Positions 7,275 to 15,366 of a stretch of DNA of 64,000 nucleotides are shown here, piece after piece. The notes under the pieces were generated by a model, which had not been told where the DNA came from, made no database searches, and was given only the letters and a program-made list of their open reading frames with translations. The position numbers were made by a program, and so were the translations under genes. This stretch comes from Actinophytocola sp. Its GTDB lineage: Bacteria; Actinomycetota; Actinomycetes; Mycobacteriales; Pseudonocardiaceae. The DNA lies in NCBI RefSeq assembly GCF_009379765.1, contig NZ_WHTD01000017.1, positions 1 through 64,000 of the forward strand. Reading direction: 5' to 3'. How positions within the stretch are numbered: the first letter of the stretch is position 1; every line of letters starts with the position of its first letter.

Positions 7275-10200
7275 AGCGTCCAGCGGGTCGGGCTCGGCGG
7301 CTGGTAGCAGCACGTGGCGCCGGTCGATACCGAGTCGCGGAGGTGGGTGGCCAGCTCGGGGTGGCGGTCGTCCAGTTTGCGGAGGGTGTCGCGGATTCTC
7401 GCGGTCACCGTCTTTCGTGCGCGTTCGGCCTCGTCGCCCAGGCGGCGTTGGCGGACGCCCAAGCCCGTCGCCTTGCGGAGCTCGTCCAGCAGGGCCTCGC
7501 GTTCCTGGTCGTGGGCCGCTGCCTTCTCGTCGTCGCCGCGGAGGGTGGCGGCATCGATCATCTCGTCCAGTGTGGACAGTCGGCGCCGGTAGGCCGCGCG
7601 GGCCCCGGCGTCGAGGACGTCGTCGCCGCTCAGCCGGGCCGCGGCCACGACCTCCTGGCCGCCTTCCGGGTTCAGCAGGCGGGTCGCCGAGACCTCGGTG
7701 CCGGGAGAGGACAACAACACGTGCAGGTCTCTCAGGCCCTTGGCATCCGGGACGTGCACGGTGCGGCCGGCCATGGTCAGCGACCAGGTCTCACCCGTGT
7801 AGTGGAACTCGTTGCGGGGCGCGGAAAGCGCCGGCACGAGGCCCGCGCGATGGCGGATGTCCAGCTCGGCCGCCTCGCGGGACGCCTCGTCCCGCAGGAC
7901 CGCGGCCCGCGCCTCGTCCCCCGCGGCGGACAGCACGCCGGCGAGGCCAACCTTGGCCTCGACGACCCACGGGCGGGCACCCAGGGTCTCGGCCGAGCGG
8001 AGGGCCTCGGCGTAGCTCGACTCCGCCGCGTCCCGGTTGCCCAGCGCCGACTCGACCGCGGCGAGCCACAGGTCGGCCGGACCGCCGATGTCGCAGCCGT
8101 ACAACGCGACCAGCCACTCCCCCGCGTGCGGCGCCAGCGCCGACCGCGCGCGGTCGCCCAGCGACGGGTCGCCGGTGAGCGAGGCGGCCTGGGCGAGCAG
8201 CCGCAGCCACAGCGCGCGGAACGGCCCCGGCACCGGCCGGTCCCGCGCGTCGGCCTCGGCCACGCACCGCAGAGCCGTCTCGCGGTGGCCGCGCGCGGCG
8301 GCCGTGATGCCCTCGAGCAGCTCCGGGAACGGGTAGCGCACGTCGAGCGCGCGCAGGCGCAGCTCGTCGAGGTCGTCCCACCTGCCCTGCAGCTGCAACG
8401 ACGCCCAGCGCAGGTGATGCACCGCGTGCCGCATGTGTGGGTGGTCCGTCTCCTGCGGCACCGACATCGCCTTGGCGAACATGGCGTCGGACTCGGCGAA
8501 CCGCCCGCACATGGCCGCGATGATGCTCTGGTCGATGTCGGCGCCGACCACCATCGAGCCTTCCGGCCTCTGCTCGGTCAGCGCGACGAACCGGATGAAC
8601 CTGTCGTGGTAGCGCGGGTCGCCCAGCTCGAGCAACGCCACCCAGCTCAGCGACGTGGCCCACTGCTCCATCTCGGCGTCGTCGAGGCGTCGGCCGATGG
8701 CCGCCAGCTCGTCGCACAGCTCGAGCCGCTCGGCCCCGTGCCCCGGCTCCCACAGCGTGTCGTGCATGGTCCACAGCGAGAAGCCCAGCGCGTCGTCGTC
8801 GTTGCCGCTCCGGGCCATGGCGACGACCTGCAGGATCACCTCGCCCACCAGCTGGTCGGGCGACTTGCCGTCCTGGTCGGTGCCGACCATCCTGCGGTGC
8901 GCCGCACGCAGCAGGCGGGCCTTGAGCTCCGCCCGGCCGTCCGGGCTGCCCACGCCATGGAGCGTGAGCGCGACCCGGGGCAGCATCTCGGTGTCGTCCA
9001 GCCGCAGCGCGACCTCGGCCGCCTCCCCCAGCCAGTTCCACGCCTCCCCGACCGGGCCGAAGTGGTACAGCTGGCTGCCGAGGTCGAGGCTGAGCCTGGC
9101 CCGCCGCGGGTCGTCCCGGCCTACCAGCGCGAGCGCCCGACGGTAGTGCGCCGCCGACTCCTCGACCGCCATCCGCTTGCGCGCGTCGCGGGCGGCGGCG
9201 GTGAGGAGCTCCACGACCACGTCCGGCTCGATCTCGGCACCCGCCAGGTAGGCGTGCCGGGCGCGGTCGGCGGGGAAGATCCGTTCGGAGAGCGCCGGTG
9301 ACCGGCCGAGCGCGCCGACGACCGCGGCGTGCCGGCTCCGCGCCTCGGCCTCGTCGAGTGCCTCGTACAGCGTCTCCCGGACCAGGTCGTGGGCGAACGC
9401 GAACCGGCCGTCGCCGAGCGCGACCACCAGGCGAGCCGCGATCGACTCGGCCAGCAGCCGGTCGACGTGCGGCACCGGCGCGGCCACGACCGCGGCCAGC
9501 ACCTGGCGGTGGAACTCCCGGCCGAGCACGGCCGCGTCGGTGAGCAGCGTCGACACCATCGTCGGCAGCAGCGACAGCCGGCGGCGCACCGCGTCGCGCA
9601 CGCCGGGCGCGACCGTGGTGAGCGCGCTGCCGCTGTGCCACAGCCGGGCGGTCTGCTCGACGAAGAACGGGTTGCCGCCCGTGCGCAGGTGCACCTCGGT
9701 GACGAGGTCCGCGGCCGGCTCCGCGCCCGTGGTGCGCGCGATGAGCGCGCCGACCTCGGCCTCGCCGAGCCCGGTGAGCGTGACCGTGGTGGCCCTGGCC
9801 AGGAGCGGCAGCATGAGCGGGGCCAGCGGGTGATCGGCGGCCTCCACCTCGACGTCGCGGTAGGTGCCGACGAGCAGCAGCCGCTCGAACCAGGTGTGCT
9901 GTGCGACGAACTCCAGCAGCCGCACCGACTCCGGGTCGGCCCAGTGCAGGTCGTCGAGCACGACCACGACCGGCCGGCGCTGCGCGACCGCCACCAGCGC
10001 GCTGGTGACCGCGTCGTACATCTGGAACCCGTCGGCCTGCTCGCCCCGGGTGTCGCCGAGCAGGAACGCGAGCGGCGGGCCCGCCGCCTCCTGCACCGCC
10101 ATCCACTCCTCGGCCGTGGCCTGGCGGCGCAGCCCCCGGACCACCTGCACCCACGGCCAGTAGCCGGGCGCCGCGGTGGAGTCCCAGCACGACCCGGACA

Positions 10201-10378
10201 GCACCAGCGCGCCGTCCCGCCGCGCGGTCTCCATGCCGGCGGTGACCAGCGTGGTCTTGCCGATGCCGGCCTCCCCGGTGACCAGCACGAGCCCACCGTG
10301 GCTGCCCGCGGCGCGGCCGATCTCGGCGCGCAGCACCCCGGCGGGGTGGTCGCGGCCGATGAGCTCAGCTGTAGCCAT
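7271..10378 (-). CDS. Large AAA+ ATPase / TPR regulator-like protein without HTH
   Basis: A 1035-residue cytoplasmic protein. The N-terminal AAA ATPase starts at MATAELIGRD, with Walker A GEAGIGKTTL at about residue 35 and Walker B VVVVLDDLHWAD. A long helical TPR-like region follows. The C-terminal segment contains GRTVHVPDAKGLRDLHVLLS, a feature of LuxR/BTAD-associated STAND regulators. The usual LuxR HTH is missing and the protein ends in an arginine-rich helical tail. ATG 10378 is the first start directly before the ATPase domain. The stop TAG lies in the terminal CTAG of the MITE, so the last residues may have been altered by its insertion. A signal-transduction ATPase of unknown target. 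Confidence 0.8.
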   Translation of the reverse strand: MATAELIGRDHPAGVLRAEIGRAAGSHGGLVLVTGEAGIGKTTLVTAGMETARRDGALVLSGSCWDSTAAPGYWPWVQVVRGLRRQATAEEWMAVQEAAGPPLAFLLGDTRGEQADGFQMYDAVTSALVAVAQRRPVVVVLDDLHWADPESVRLLEFVAQHTWFERLLLVGTYRDVEVEAADHPLAPLMLPLLARATTVTLTGLGEAEVGALIARTTGAEPAADLVTEVHLRTGGNPFFVEQTARLWHSGSALTTVAPGVRDAVRRRLSLLPTMVSTLLTDAAVLGREFHRQVLAAVVAAPVPHVDRLLAESIAARLVVALGDGRFAFAHDLVRETLYEALDEAEARSRHAAVVGALGRSPALSERIFPADRARHAYLAGAEIEPDVVVELLTAAARDARKRMAVEESAAHYRRALALVGRDDPRRARLSLDLGSQLYHFGPVGEAWNWLGEAAEVALRLDDTEMLPRVALTLHGVGSPDGRAELKARLLRAAHRRMVGTDQDGKSPDQLVGEVILQVVAMARSGNDDDALGFSLWTMHDTLWEPGHGAERLELCDELAAIGRRLDDAEMEQWATSLSWVALLELGDPRYHDRFIRFVALTEQRPEGSMVVGADIDQSIIAAMCGRFAESDAMFAKAMSVPQETDHPHMRHAVHHLRWASLQLQGRWDDLDELRLRALDVRYPFPELLEGITAAARGHRETALRCVAEADARDRPVPGPFRALWLRLLAQAASLTGDPSLGDRARSALAPHAGEWLVALYGCDIGGPADLWLAAVESALGNRDAAESSYAEALRSAETLGARPWVVEAKVGLAGVLSAAGDEARAAVLRDEASREAAELDIRHRAGLVPALSAPRNEFHYTGETWSLTMAGRTVHVPDAKGLRDLHVLLSSPGTEVSATRLLNPEGGQEVVAAARLSGDDVLDAGARAAYRRRLSTLDEMIDAATLRGDDEKAAAHDQEREALLDELRKATGLGVRQRRLGDEAERARKTVTARIRDTLRKLDDRHPELATHLRDSVSTGATCCYQPPSPTRWTL

Positions 10379-10461
10379 GTCCGGTTCGCCGCCTCTGGGA
10401 GGATCTGGGGGATCTGGGCGGGCTCGATAGTAGGCAAACCCACCGACAGTCCGCCTGTTCC

Positions 10462-10848
10462 TTATCCGCCGGAGCCGCCGGAGCCGTCGTCGTCGTGCAT
10501 CTGGTCGGAGAACACGAACACCCGGATGGCGCTGCCGGTGTCCGGGTGGACCTGGGCGAGGTAGGCGGTGGCCGGCCTGCCCACGATGCCCTCGACGGCC
10601 TCGAGGAAGTCGGCGCGGGTGGCCTCGTGCAGTGCCTCGTGGTGGCGGATCACCGCCTCCCGGTGGCCGCGCTCGCCGAGCACGGCGTCGGCGACGGTGA
10701 GGCTGTCGATGGACAGCACGACGAGGCTGACGGGGTCGTCGTCGCTCACCGAAACCTGGACGTTGCGCGGGCCGCGGCCGTAGAACGTCCGCTCGAGGCT
10801 GGTGATCCGCTCGGCTACCGCGTTGCGTTGCGCCCTGGTTATCCGCAT
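10462..10848 (-). CDS. DUF2294 domain protein
   Basis: A 128-residue protein with the DUF2294 pattern: an N-terminal MRITRAQRNAVAERITSLER helix, SLVVLSIDSLTVADAVL in the middle, then HEATRADFLEAVEGIVGR and AYLAQVHPDTG. The function of the family is unknown. The tail DDDGSGGSGG is low complexity. The start at 10848 is chosen because homologues begin near this point; an upstream in-frame ATG exists. It lies 83 bp upstream of the AAA+ gene in the same direction. Confidence 0.75.
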   Translation of the reverse strand: MRITRAQRNAVAERITSLERTFYGRGPRNVQVSVSDDDPVSLVVLSIDSLTVADAVLGERGHREAVIRHHEALHEATRADFLEAVEGIVGRPATAYLAQVHPDTGSAIRVFVFSDQMHDDDGSGGSGG

Positions 10849-10914
10849 GGCGCCATTCCCTTCGCCGGCTGCCGGGCCCATTGTGCCCGCACTCCCCCGC
10901 CGGATACTCTCCCT

Positions 10915-10933
10915 GGTGAGCGCATCGCTCACC
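10915..10933. promoter_or_regulatory. Inverted repeat GGTGAGCG-cat-CGCTCACC
   Basis: A perfect 8-3-8 dyad upstream of the DUF2294 gene, in the 262-bp gap before the divergent cysteine dioxygenase gene. It could be an operator for either. No other structure is evident in this gap. Confidence 0.4.
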
Positions 10934-11110
10934 CCACCGGGAAACCATAGTGGCTGATCGGGCTGTGCCGCAGTGCGCCCGTCGAACGCGGGCGGGCCGC
11001 GCGGCGGGACGACTCGAGCGAGACACCACTCGTGATGGCCTCGACCGAAGGTCGTGAACAGCGACCGGCGAGCGAGGACACCGCGGGTGCCAAGCGAAAG
11101 GGCTTGTCTC

Positions 11111-11674
11111 GTGGAAATGCATCGCCAATCCGTCGCGCCTTCTTTTCCGACGAGTTCGGATCCACATTATTCACCGCAGGAACTATGCGCGATGGTCACC
11201 GAAATTGCCGGCTCGCCCATTCATTGGACGAACTCCGTGCGATTCGACCTGACCGAACGCTTCTACTCCCGGCTGCACGTCGACGAGGCCGTCGAGGTGT
11301 GGCTGATCTGCTGGGACATCGGGCAGGACACGCTCCTGCACGACCACGGCGGCAGCGTCGGCGCGTTCACCGTGGCCAGCGGCTCGCTGCTGGAGGATTT
11401 CGGCGCGGTGCACCGAACGGGGTTGCGCACCCGCCGGCACGCGGCCGGGGACTCGGTCGGTTTCGGCGTCGACTACCTGCACAACCTGGTGAACGTCGGC
11501 ACCGAGCCGACGGTGTCCATCCACGCCTACTCCCCCCCACTGAGCGCGATGAACTTCTACTGCTGGCTGCCGACCGGGATGCACCATCTGCGCGAGATCC
11601 GGTGCGACACCCCGGAGCCGGAGGTCACCGCGCTCGAGGCCGAGGCCGTGGGGCTCCGGAAGGCGGCGTCGTGA
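11111..11674 (+). CDS. Cysteine dioxygenase family protein
   Basis: A 187-residue cupin enzyme that oxidises L-cysteine to cysteine sulfinate with a mononuclear iron. The metal-binding cupin motif LLHDHGGSVGAFTV supplies two histidines, and the second motif FGVDYLHNLVNVG supplies the third. The aromatic string IHAYSPPLSAMNFY is typical of bacterial CDO. The GTG at 11111 has AAAGGG 8 bp upstream; ATG 11117 is an alternative. It is coupled by a GTGA overlap to a rhodanese gene, a common actinobacterial pair handling cysteine-derived sulfur. Confidence 0.85.
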   Translation: MEMHRQSVAPSFPTSSDPHYSPQELCAMVTEIAGSPIHWTNSVRFDLTERFYSRLHVDEAVEVWLICWDIGQDTLLHDHGGSVGAFTVASGSLLEDFGAVHRTGLRTRRHAAGDSVGFGVDYLHNLVNVGTEPTVSIHAYSPPLSAMNFYCWLPTGMHHLREIRCDTPEPEVTALEAEAVGLRKAAS

Positions 11675-12072
11675 CCGACATCGTGAGCGGGCTCCTGGAG
11701 CACGCGCGGTCGCGGATCACCCGGTACGCGCCGGCCGAGGCGGCGGAGGCCATGCGGCGCGGCGCGATCCTGGTCGACCTGCGCCCCACCGAGTTCCGGT
11801 GGCGGTTCGGCGAGGTGCCCGGTGCGATCGCGGTGTCCCGGCACGTGCTGGAGTGGCGGCTCGACGTCACCAGCGAGCACCGGCTCAAGGAGTTGCGCGC
11901 CGGCGACCGTGACCAGGAGATCGTCCTCATGTGCAACGAGGGCTACACCTCCAGCCTCGCCGCGCACCAGGTGATGACCCAGCTCGGGCTGACCAACGTC
12001 ACCGACGTGATCGGCGGGTTCGCCGCATGGCACGAGGCCGACCTGCCGACCGTGTCCCGGCTGACCAGGTAA
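11671..12072 (+). CDS. Rhodanese-like sulfurtransferase
   Basis: A 133-residue single-domain rhodanese. The loop CNEGYTSSLAA (about residues 90-100) holds the catalytic cysteine that carries persulfide. ILVDLRPTEFRWRFGEVPGA is the conserved N-terminal half of the fold. It begins with GTG overlapping the cysteine dioxygenase stop, so the two are translated together. The role is presumably sulfur transfer or detoxification of products of cysteine oxidation. Confidence 0.85.
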   Translation: MTDIVSGLLEHARSRITRYAPAEAAEAMRRGAILVDLRPTEFRWRFGEVPGAIAVSRHVLEWRLDVTSEHRLKELRAGDRDQEIVLMCNEGYTSSLAAHQVMTQLGLTNVTDVIGGFAAWHEADLPTVSRLTR

Positions 12073-12100
12073 CCTCGACTAGAACGTGTTCTAGTCGAGG
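12073..12100. promoter_or_regulatory. 28-bp perfect palindrome with KstR-like core TAGAACGTGTTCTA
   Basis: Thirteen-base arms separated by GT are exact reverse complements. The central 14 bp (12080-12093) match the published KstR operator pattern TnnAACnnGTTnnA at every fixed base. It starts directly after the rhodanese stop and 6 bp before the SDR relic. It may be an operator of the lost SDR, a terminator of the rhodanese unit, or both. Confidence 0.55.
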
Positions 12101-12106
12101 CGGCGG

Positions 12107-12605
12107 CTGGCACGCGGGGCGCGGGTCGCCGGCGGCGCGAGCGGCATCGGGCGCGCCTGTGCCGCCCGGCTCGCGGGTGGCGGGCTCGACGTGGTCACCA
12201 TGGACCTCGCGACCGGCGCCGACCTGCGGGCCACCGACACGGCCGCGGTGGCCGGCGCCGTCGAGCGGGTGGGCCGGGTCGACGTGCGGTGAACAGCGCC
12301 GGCGTGGCCGGCCCCGGCCGAGCCCCTCGCCGAGGTGACCGACGCGGAGTGGGCGGCGACGTTCGCGGTCAACGTGACCGGGCTGACCAAGGCGCTGGGC
12401 AAGGAGCTCGCGATGACCGGGGTGCTGGTGAACGCGGTCGCGCCAGCGGTGATCGAGACACCCATGAGCGCGACCGCCGATCCGGCGGTGATGGCGAGCC
12501 TGATCCCAATGGGCCGGCTGGCTCGGTTCGGATCGTTGCAGCTTCTCCACTGACGCGGTCTACGACATCAGCGGAGGCCGGGCGACCTACTCGGAGCTGT
12601 ACTAG
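12107..12605 (+). pseudogene. Ruined short-chain dehydrogenase (SDR)
   Basis: Pieces of one SDR are spread over several frames. CTG 12107 (probably a mutated ATG) opens LARGARVAGGASGIGRACAA, the NAD-binding GxxxGIG motif. A stop follows GRVDV. Then come a NSAGVAGP segment, DAEWAATFAVNVTG fused directly to LTKALGKELA (so the catalytic Ser/Tyr/Lys region is deleted), and NAVAPAVIETPMS. A further shift ends in DAVYDISGGRATY. Frameshifts and the internal deletion make it non-functional. A KstR-like palindrome still stands in front of it. Confidence 0.8.
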
Positions 12606-12949
12606 GCGCTCGCGCGGTTGGGAGTCAGCACCAGACCGGGCGTACGGTCGTCCGGCAGCGCGAGCATGGCGCCGAGGACCGCGTCCACCGGTCCGACCTC
12701 CCGCCAGAACACCCGGCTGGGCGCCAAGATGTCCTGGTCGGGGGGCACTCGGGCGGCGACGACCTCGTCCTCGCCGTGCAGCTGCACCACGTCGACGACG
12801 TTGTGGTGGGCCCGCACGCCGACGACCGCCACGATGTCGCCGTTCTCGTCTCTGGGGTCGACGAACCGGAAACCGCGCGCCACGAGCGCACGGAGCTGGG
12901 CATCGGTGCTGGTCGCGGCGCGGGCCGACGACGCGGCACTGGCGGCCAT
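12602..12949 (-). CDS. Hypothetical protein (115 aa) coupled to DUF397 gene
   Basis: Encodes 115 residues. MAASAASSARAATSTDAQLR is followed by a beta-rich region (FRFVDPRDENGDIVAVVGVR, VVDVVQLHGEDEVVAARVP) and a helical segment. No domain is recognised. Its ATG (12949) overlaps the DUF397 stop as TGATG, so it is the second gene of that operon and may belong to the same regulatory or toxin-antitoxin-like module. Its stop is shared, in antisense, with the stop of the SDR relic. Confidence 0.65.
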   Translation of the reverse strand: MAASAASSARAATSTDAQLRALVARGFRFVDPRDENGDIVAVVGVRAHHNVVDVVQLHGEDEVVAARVPPDQDILAPSRVFWREVGPVDAVLGAMLALPDDRTPGLVLTPNRASA

Positions 12950-13173
12950 CAAACCCCCCGCTTCCGCACGTCGCCCAGGAAGGCGACCAGGTCGGTGCGG
13001 GAGTACACGAGCACCGGACCGCCCGGGTTGCGCGAGTTCCGTACCGCGACGACCTCGCGTCCCGGCCAGGTCAGCTCGACGCAGTTGCCGACCGCGCCGC
13101 TGCGGCTGCTCTTGCGCCACCTGGCGTTCTCGAGCCGATCCGCGGACATGCCGTTACGAACTTTGCCTGCCAT
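12949..13173 (-). CDS. DUF397 domain protein
   Basis: A 74-residue protein with the hallmark ARWRKSSRSGAVGNCVELT followed by VAVRNSRNPGGPVLVYSRTD, the DUF397 signature. These small proteins are the usual partners of XRE/DUF5753 regulators in actinomycetes (Scr1-like toxin-antitoxin or developmental modules). The start at 13173 has GAGGTGGGG upstream; MSADRLENARW at 13149 is an alternative. The XRE partner lies just upstream on the same strand, separated by a region with paired TGCACGTGCA palindromes. Confidence 0.85.
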   Translation of the reverse strand: MAGKVRNGMSADRLENARWRKSSRSGAVGNCVELTWPGREVVAVRNSRNPGGPVLVYSRTDLVAFLGDVRKRGV

Positions 13174-13206
13174 GATCCCCACCTCAATTCCGACTACTAC
13201 AGTGGG

Positions 13207-13274
13207 TGCACCTGCACGTGCAGTTGCATACACTCAAGATAACATGTGCTAGTGCAGCGGTAAATGCACGTGCA
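13207..13274. promoter_or_regulatory. Paired TGCACGTGCA operators upstream of DUF397 gene
   Basis: At 13207-13228 a 22-bp dyad with one mismatch is centred on CTGCACGTGCAG. At 13265-13274 there is a second perfect TGCACGTGCA. Both lie between the XRE regulator gene and the DUF397 gene, 34-101 bp upstream of the DUF397 start. By position they are likely binding sites of the XRE regulator (inference). Confidence 0.6.
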
Positions 13275-13419
13275 GATGAATGCGCAGGGACGCGGGGGAT
13301 TGATCGGCTACCAGTTGTGTTCGCCCAGGTAGAGCCTCATGGACCGGTCATCACGAGGACCAGGCACTTATCGTGACCACCTGATCAGGTGACACCCACG
13401 GGTGAGGAAACCGCGTGGA

Positions 13420-14328
13420 CTAGCCGAGTTCGGCGCGGAGCTTGGACAGCGTCTGGCGACTGCGGTCCGGGGTCTCGGCGTCGACGGCGAGGCGGTCGAT
13501 CACGCGGCCGTAGACCTCGATCTCGTTCGGGCGGTCGAGGTACAGGGCGCCGTTGAGGTGCTCGATGTAGACCACGTCCGGCAGGGTCGGCTCGGCGAAC
13601 CGCAGCATGCTGAACGAGCCCTCGGCCGAGTAGCCGCTCAGCGAGTACGGCACGACCTGCAGCGTGACGTTCGGCTGCTTGGTGACCTCGAGCAGGTGCT
13701 CGATCTGCCGCCGCAGGGTCGCGATGCCGCCGAGCGGGCGGTGCAGCACCGACTCGTCGATGACCGCCCACATGCGGGGCGCGCCCTGGCGGAACAGCAC
13801 CCGCTGCCGCTGCACGCGCAGGTTCACCCGGCGCTCGGTCTCGTCGTCGATGCGAGCCGGCTGGCCGTGGCTCGCGACCGCGCGGATGTACTCCTCGGTC
13901 TGCAGCAGGCCCGGCACGAACAGCAGCTCGTAGTTCTGGATGAGCGACGCGGACTCCTCCAGGCCGACGAAGTTGGAGAACCAGTCGGGCATGAGGTCGT
14001 TGTAGCGGTGCCACCAGCCGCGCTCGTTGGACTTGCTCACGAGGTCCAGATAGAAGGCACGCTCGTTCTCGTCCTCGACGCCGTACATGGTGAGCAGGTC
14101 GGCGACGTCGCGCTCCTTGAAGCCGACCCGGCCGAGCTCCATCCGGCTGATCTTGGAGTCGGAGCCTCGGATGGCGTAGCCGGCGTCGGCCCGGGAGATG
14201 TCGGCGGCCTCACGCAGCCGCCGCAGCTGGGCGCCCAGCACGATTCGGCGGGCCGTCGGCGCTCCGCTGCCCTCGCCACCGGCGAGCGTGGCAGACTCGG
14301 CGGCACCGCGAGGGTCGTCCGCGGCCAT
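13420..14328 (-). CDS. XRE-family regulator with DUF5753 (Scr1-type antitoxin-like)
   Basis: 302 residues. The N-terminal HTH reads LGAQLRRLREAADISRADAG and then SDSKISRMELGRVGF (about residues 33-75). The DUF5753 sensor domain carries LLFVPGLLQTEEYIRA, ITLRRQIEHLLE-type helices and FSMLRFAEPTLPDVVYIEH. ATG 14328 is chosen because GGGAGGCGGAG lies directly upstream. It probably controls the DUF397 operon downstream and itself. The combination is a known actinobacterial module linked to development or antibiotic control. Confidence 0.88.
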   Translation of the reverse strand: MAADDPRGAAESATLAGGEGSGAPTARRIVLGAQLRRLREAADISRADAGYAIRGSDSKISRMELGRVGFKERDVADLLTMYGVEDENERAFYLDLVSKSNERGWWHRYNDLMPDWFSNFVGLEESASLIQNYELLFVPGLLQTEEYIRAVASHGQPARIDDETERRVNLRVQRQRVLFRQGAPRMWAVIDESVLHRPLGGIATLRRQIEHLLEVTKQPNVTLQVVPYSLSGYSAEGSFSMLRFAEPTLPDVVYIEHLNGALYLDRPNEIEVYGRVIDRLAVDAETPDRSRQTLSKLRAELG

Positions 14329-14460
14329 CTCCGCCTCCCCAGCTCTCGATCTTCGCGTCACCATCGGACAACTCAGAGTACGTGTTCGAGGGTCGTGCCG
14401 GGAAGTCGCACCGCCGTTCGCCAGGTCGAACGCACCCGGCGAACGGCGGCGGAAAACGCG

Positions 14461-15285
14461 TCAGCCGACCGGTAGCTGCAGCTCAGTGACCCAGCGGTCG
14501 AATTCCCCCCGCGGGCACTCCAGGTCGACTTCACGCGGATAGCCCAACGACCGGTACCCGTGCCGCTCGACCCAGGCGGCCAGCGCCTGCTCGGTCGGCA
14601 GGATGTTCTCCATCTCGCCGCGGTGCACGATCGTGGTCGCCTTCGCCAGCGGCGGCAGGTCGACCACGCCGAACCCGGCGCCGTCGGCGCCCAGCGGGCG
14701 GTCCACCGGCAGCGTCGCGTGCACGACGACCTTGCCGCCGCCGTCCGGCACGTCCTCGTACCGGGCGACCGCGGGCCCGGTCGGCGTGACGCCGGCCTTG
14801 TCCAGCTGGTCGCACAGGTCGCGGTACAGCGGCTGGATGACCGGCCCGATGTCCTCCGGCGCCCAGCTCGCCGCGATGGCGGTCAGCTCGGCGACGCGTT
14901 GCGCCGGGATGCTCTTGAGCACGACGTCCTCGGTCGGCATGTGACCCTCACTCTCGATGAGCCGGAGCCTCGCCTCGACCCGGCGCAGCCGGTCGGTCTC
15001 CTCCGCGATCCTGGCCTGGACCTCGGCCTGCCGGAGCTGCAGCATGCCGCGCAGCCGCTCCCCGCCGACCGGCTCGTCGAGCAGCTCGCCGACCTGGCCG
15101 AGGGTGAACCCCAGGCCCTTCAGCGCGATGATCCGGTTGAGCCGGGCCAGCTGGCGCGCCTGGTAGAGGCGGTATCCGGTGGCGTGGTCGACGTGCGCGG
15201 GCCGCAGCAGGCCGAGGGCGTCGTAGTGGCGCAGCATGCGCACCGACACCTGGCCGTGCCTGGCGAAGTCTCCGATACCGAACAT
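14461..15285 (-). CDS. MerR-family regulator with GyrI-like effector domain
   Basis: 274 residues. The N-terminal winged HTH reads FGIGDFARHGQVSVRMLRHY and continues LGLLRPAHVDHATGYRLY. A dimerisation coiled coil follows (about 75-115), then a GyrI-like/BltR-type multidrug-binding domain ending RGEFDRWVTELQLPVG. Its own promoter has the 19-bp spacer characteristic of MerR activation, so it is autoregulated. It is separated from the protease gene by a bidirectional-looking terminator. The ligand is unknown, probably a cationic or hydrophobic drug. Confidence 0.88.
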   Translation of the reverse strand: MFGIGDFARHGQVSVRMLRHYDALGLLRPAHVDHATGYRLYQARQLARLNRIIALKGLGFTLGQVGELLDEPVGGERLRGMLQLRQAEVQARIAEETDRLRRVEARLRLIESEGHMPTEDVVLKSIPAQRVAELTAIAASWAPEDIGPVIQPLYRDLCDQLDKAGVTPTGPAVARYEDVPDGGGKVVVHATLPVDRPLGADGAGFGVVDLPPLAKATTIVHRGEMENILPTEQALAAWVERHGYRSLGYPREVDLECPRGEFDRWVTELQLPVG

Positions 15286-15294
15286 GACGGGTCA

Positions 15295-15325
15295 GTTCTA
15301 CGAGCTGACACGGTGTCAGGGTCAA
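15295..15325 (-). promoter_or_regulatory. MerR-type promoter with 19-bp spacer and CTGACACGGTGTCAG operator
   Basis: On the minus strand TTGACC (15325-15320) and TAGAAC (15300-15295) are separated by exactly 19 bp. The spacer holds the perfect 7-1-7 palindrome CTGACAC-C-GTGTCAG (15305-15319). Transcription would begin about 3 bp before the MerR ATG, giving an almost leaderless message. Confidence 0.8.
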
Positions 15326-15356
15326 CACCGCCGCGCCCTGGGTGGGCGCGGCGGTG
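15326..15356. terminator. Hairpin terminator
   Basis: A perfect 13-bp stem (15326-15338 with 15344-15356) and 5-nt loop, lying 11 bp downstream of the S1 protease stop. It ends transcription of the protease gene before the MerR promoter. Confidence 0.7.
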
Positions 15357-15366
15357 CGCACCTTAC

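Noticed and set aside
12073-12100. Calling the 28-bp palindrome only a terminator
   Set aside because: It has no T-tract, and its core fits the KstR pattern exactly, so an operator reading cannot be excluded. It is listed as regulatory with both options open.
13301-13390. Possible additional promoter or small RNA between the XRE gene and the DUF397 operators
   Set aside because: No palindrome, terminator or ORF with a start signal could be supported; left unannotated.
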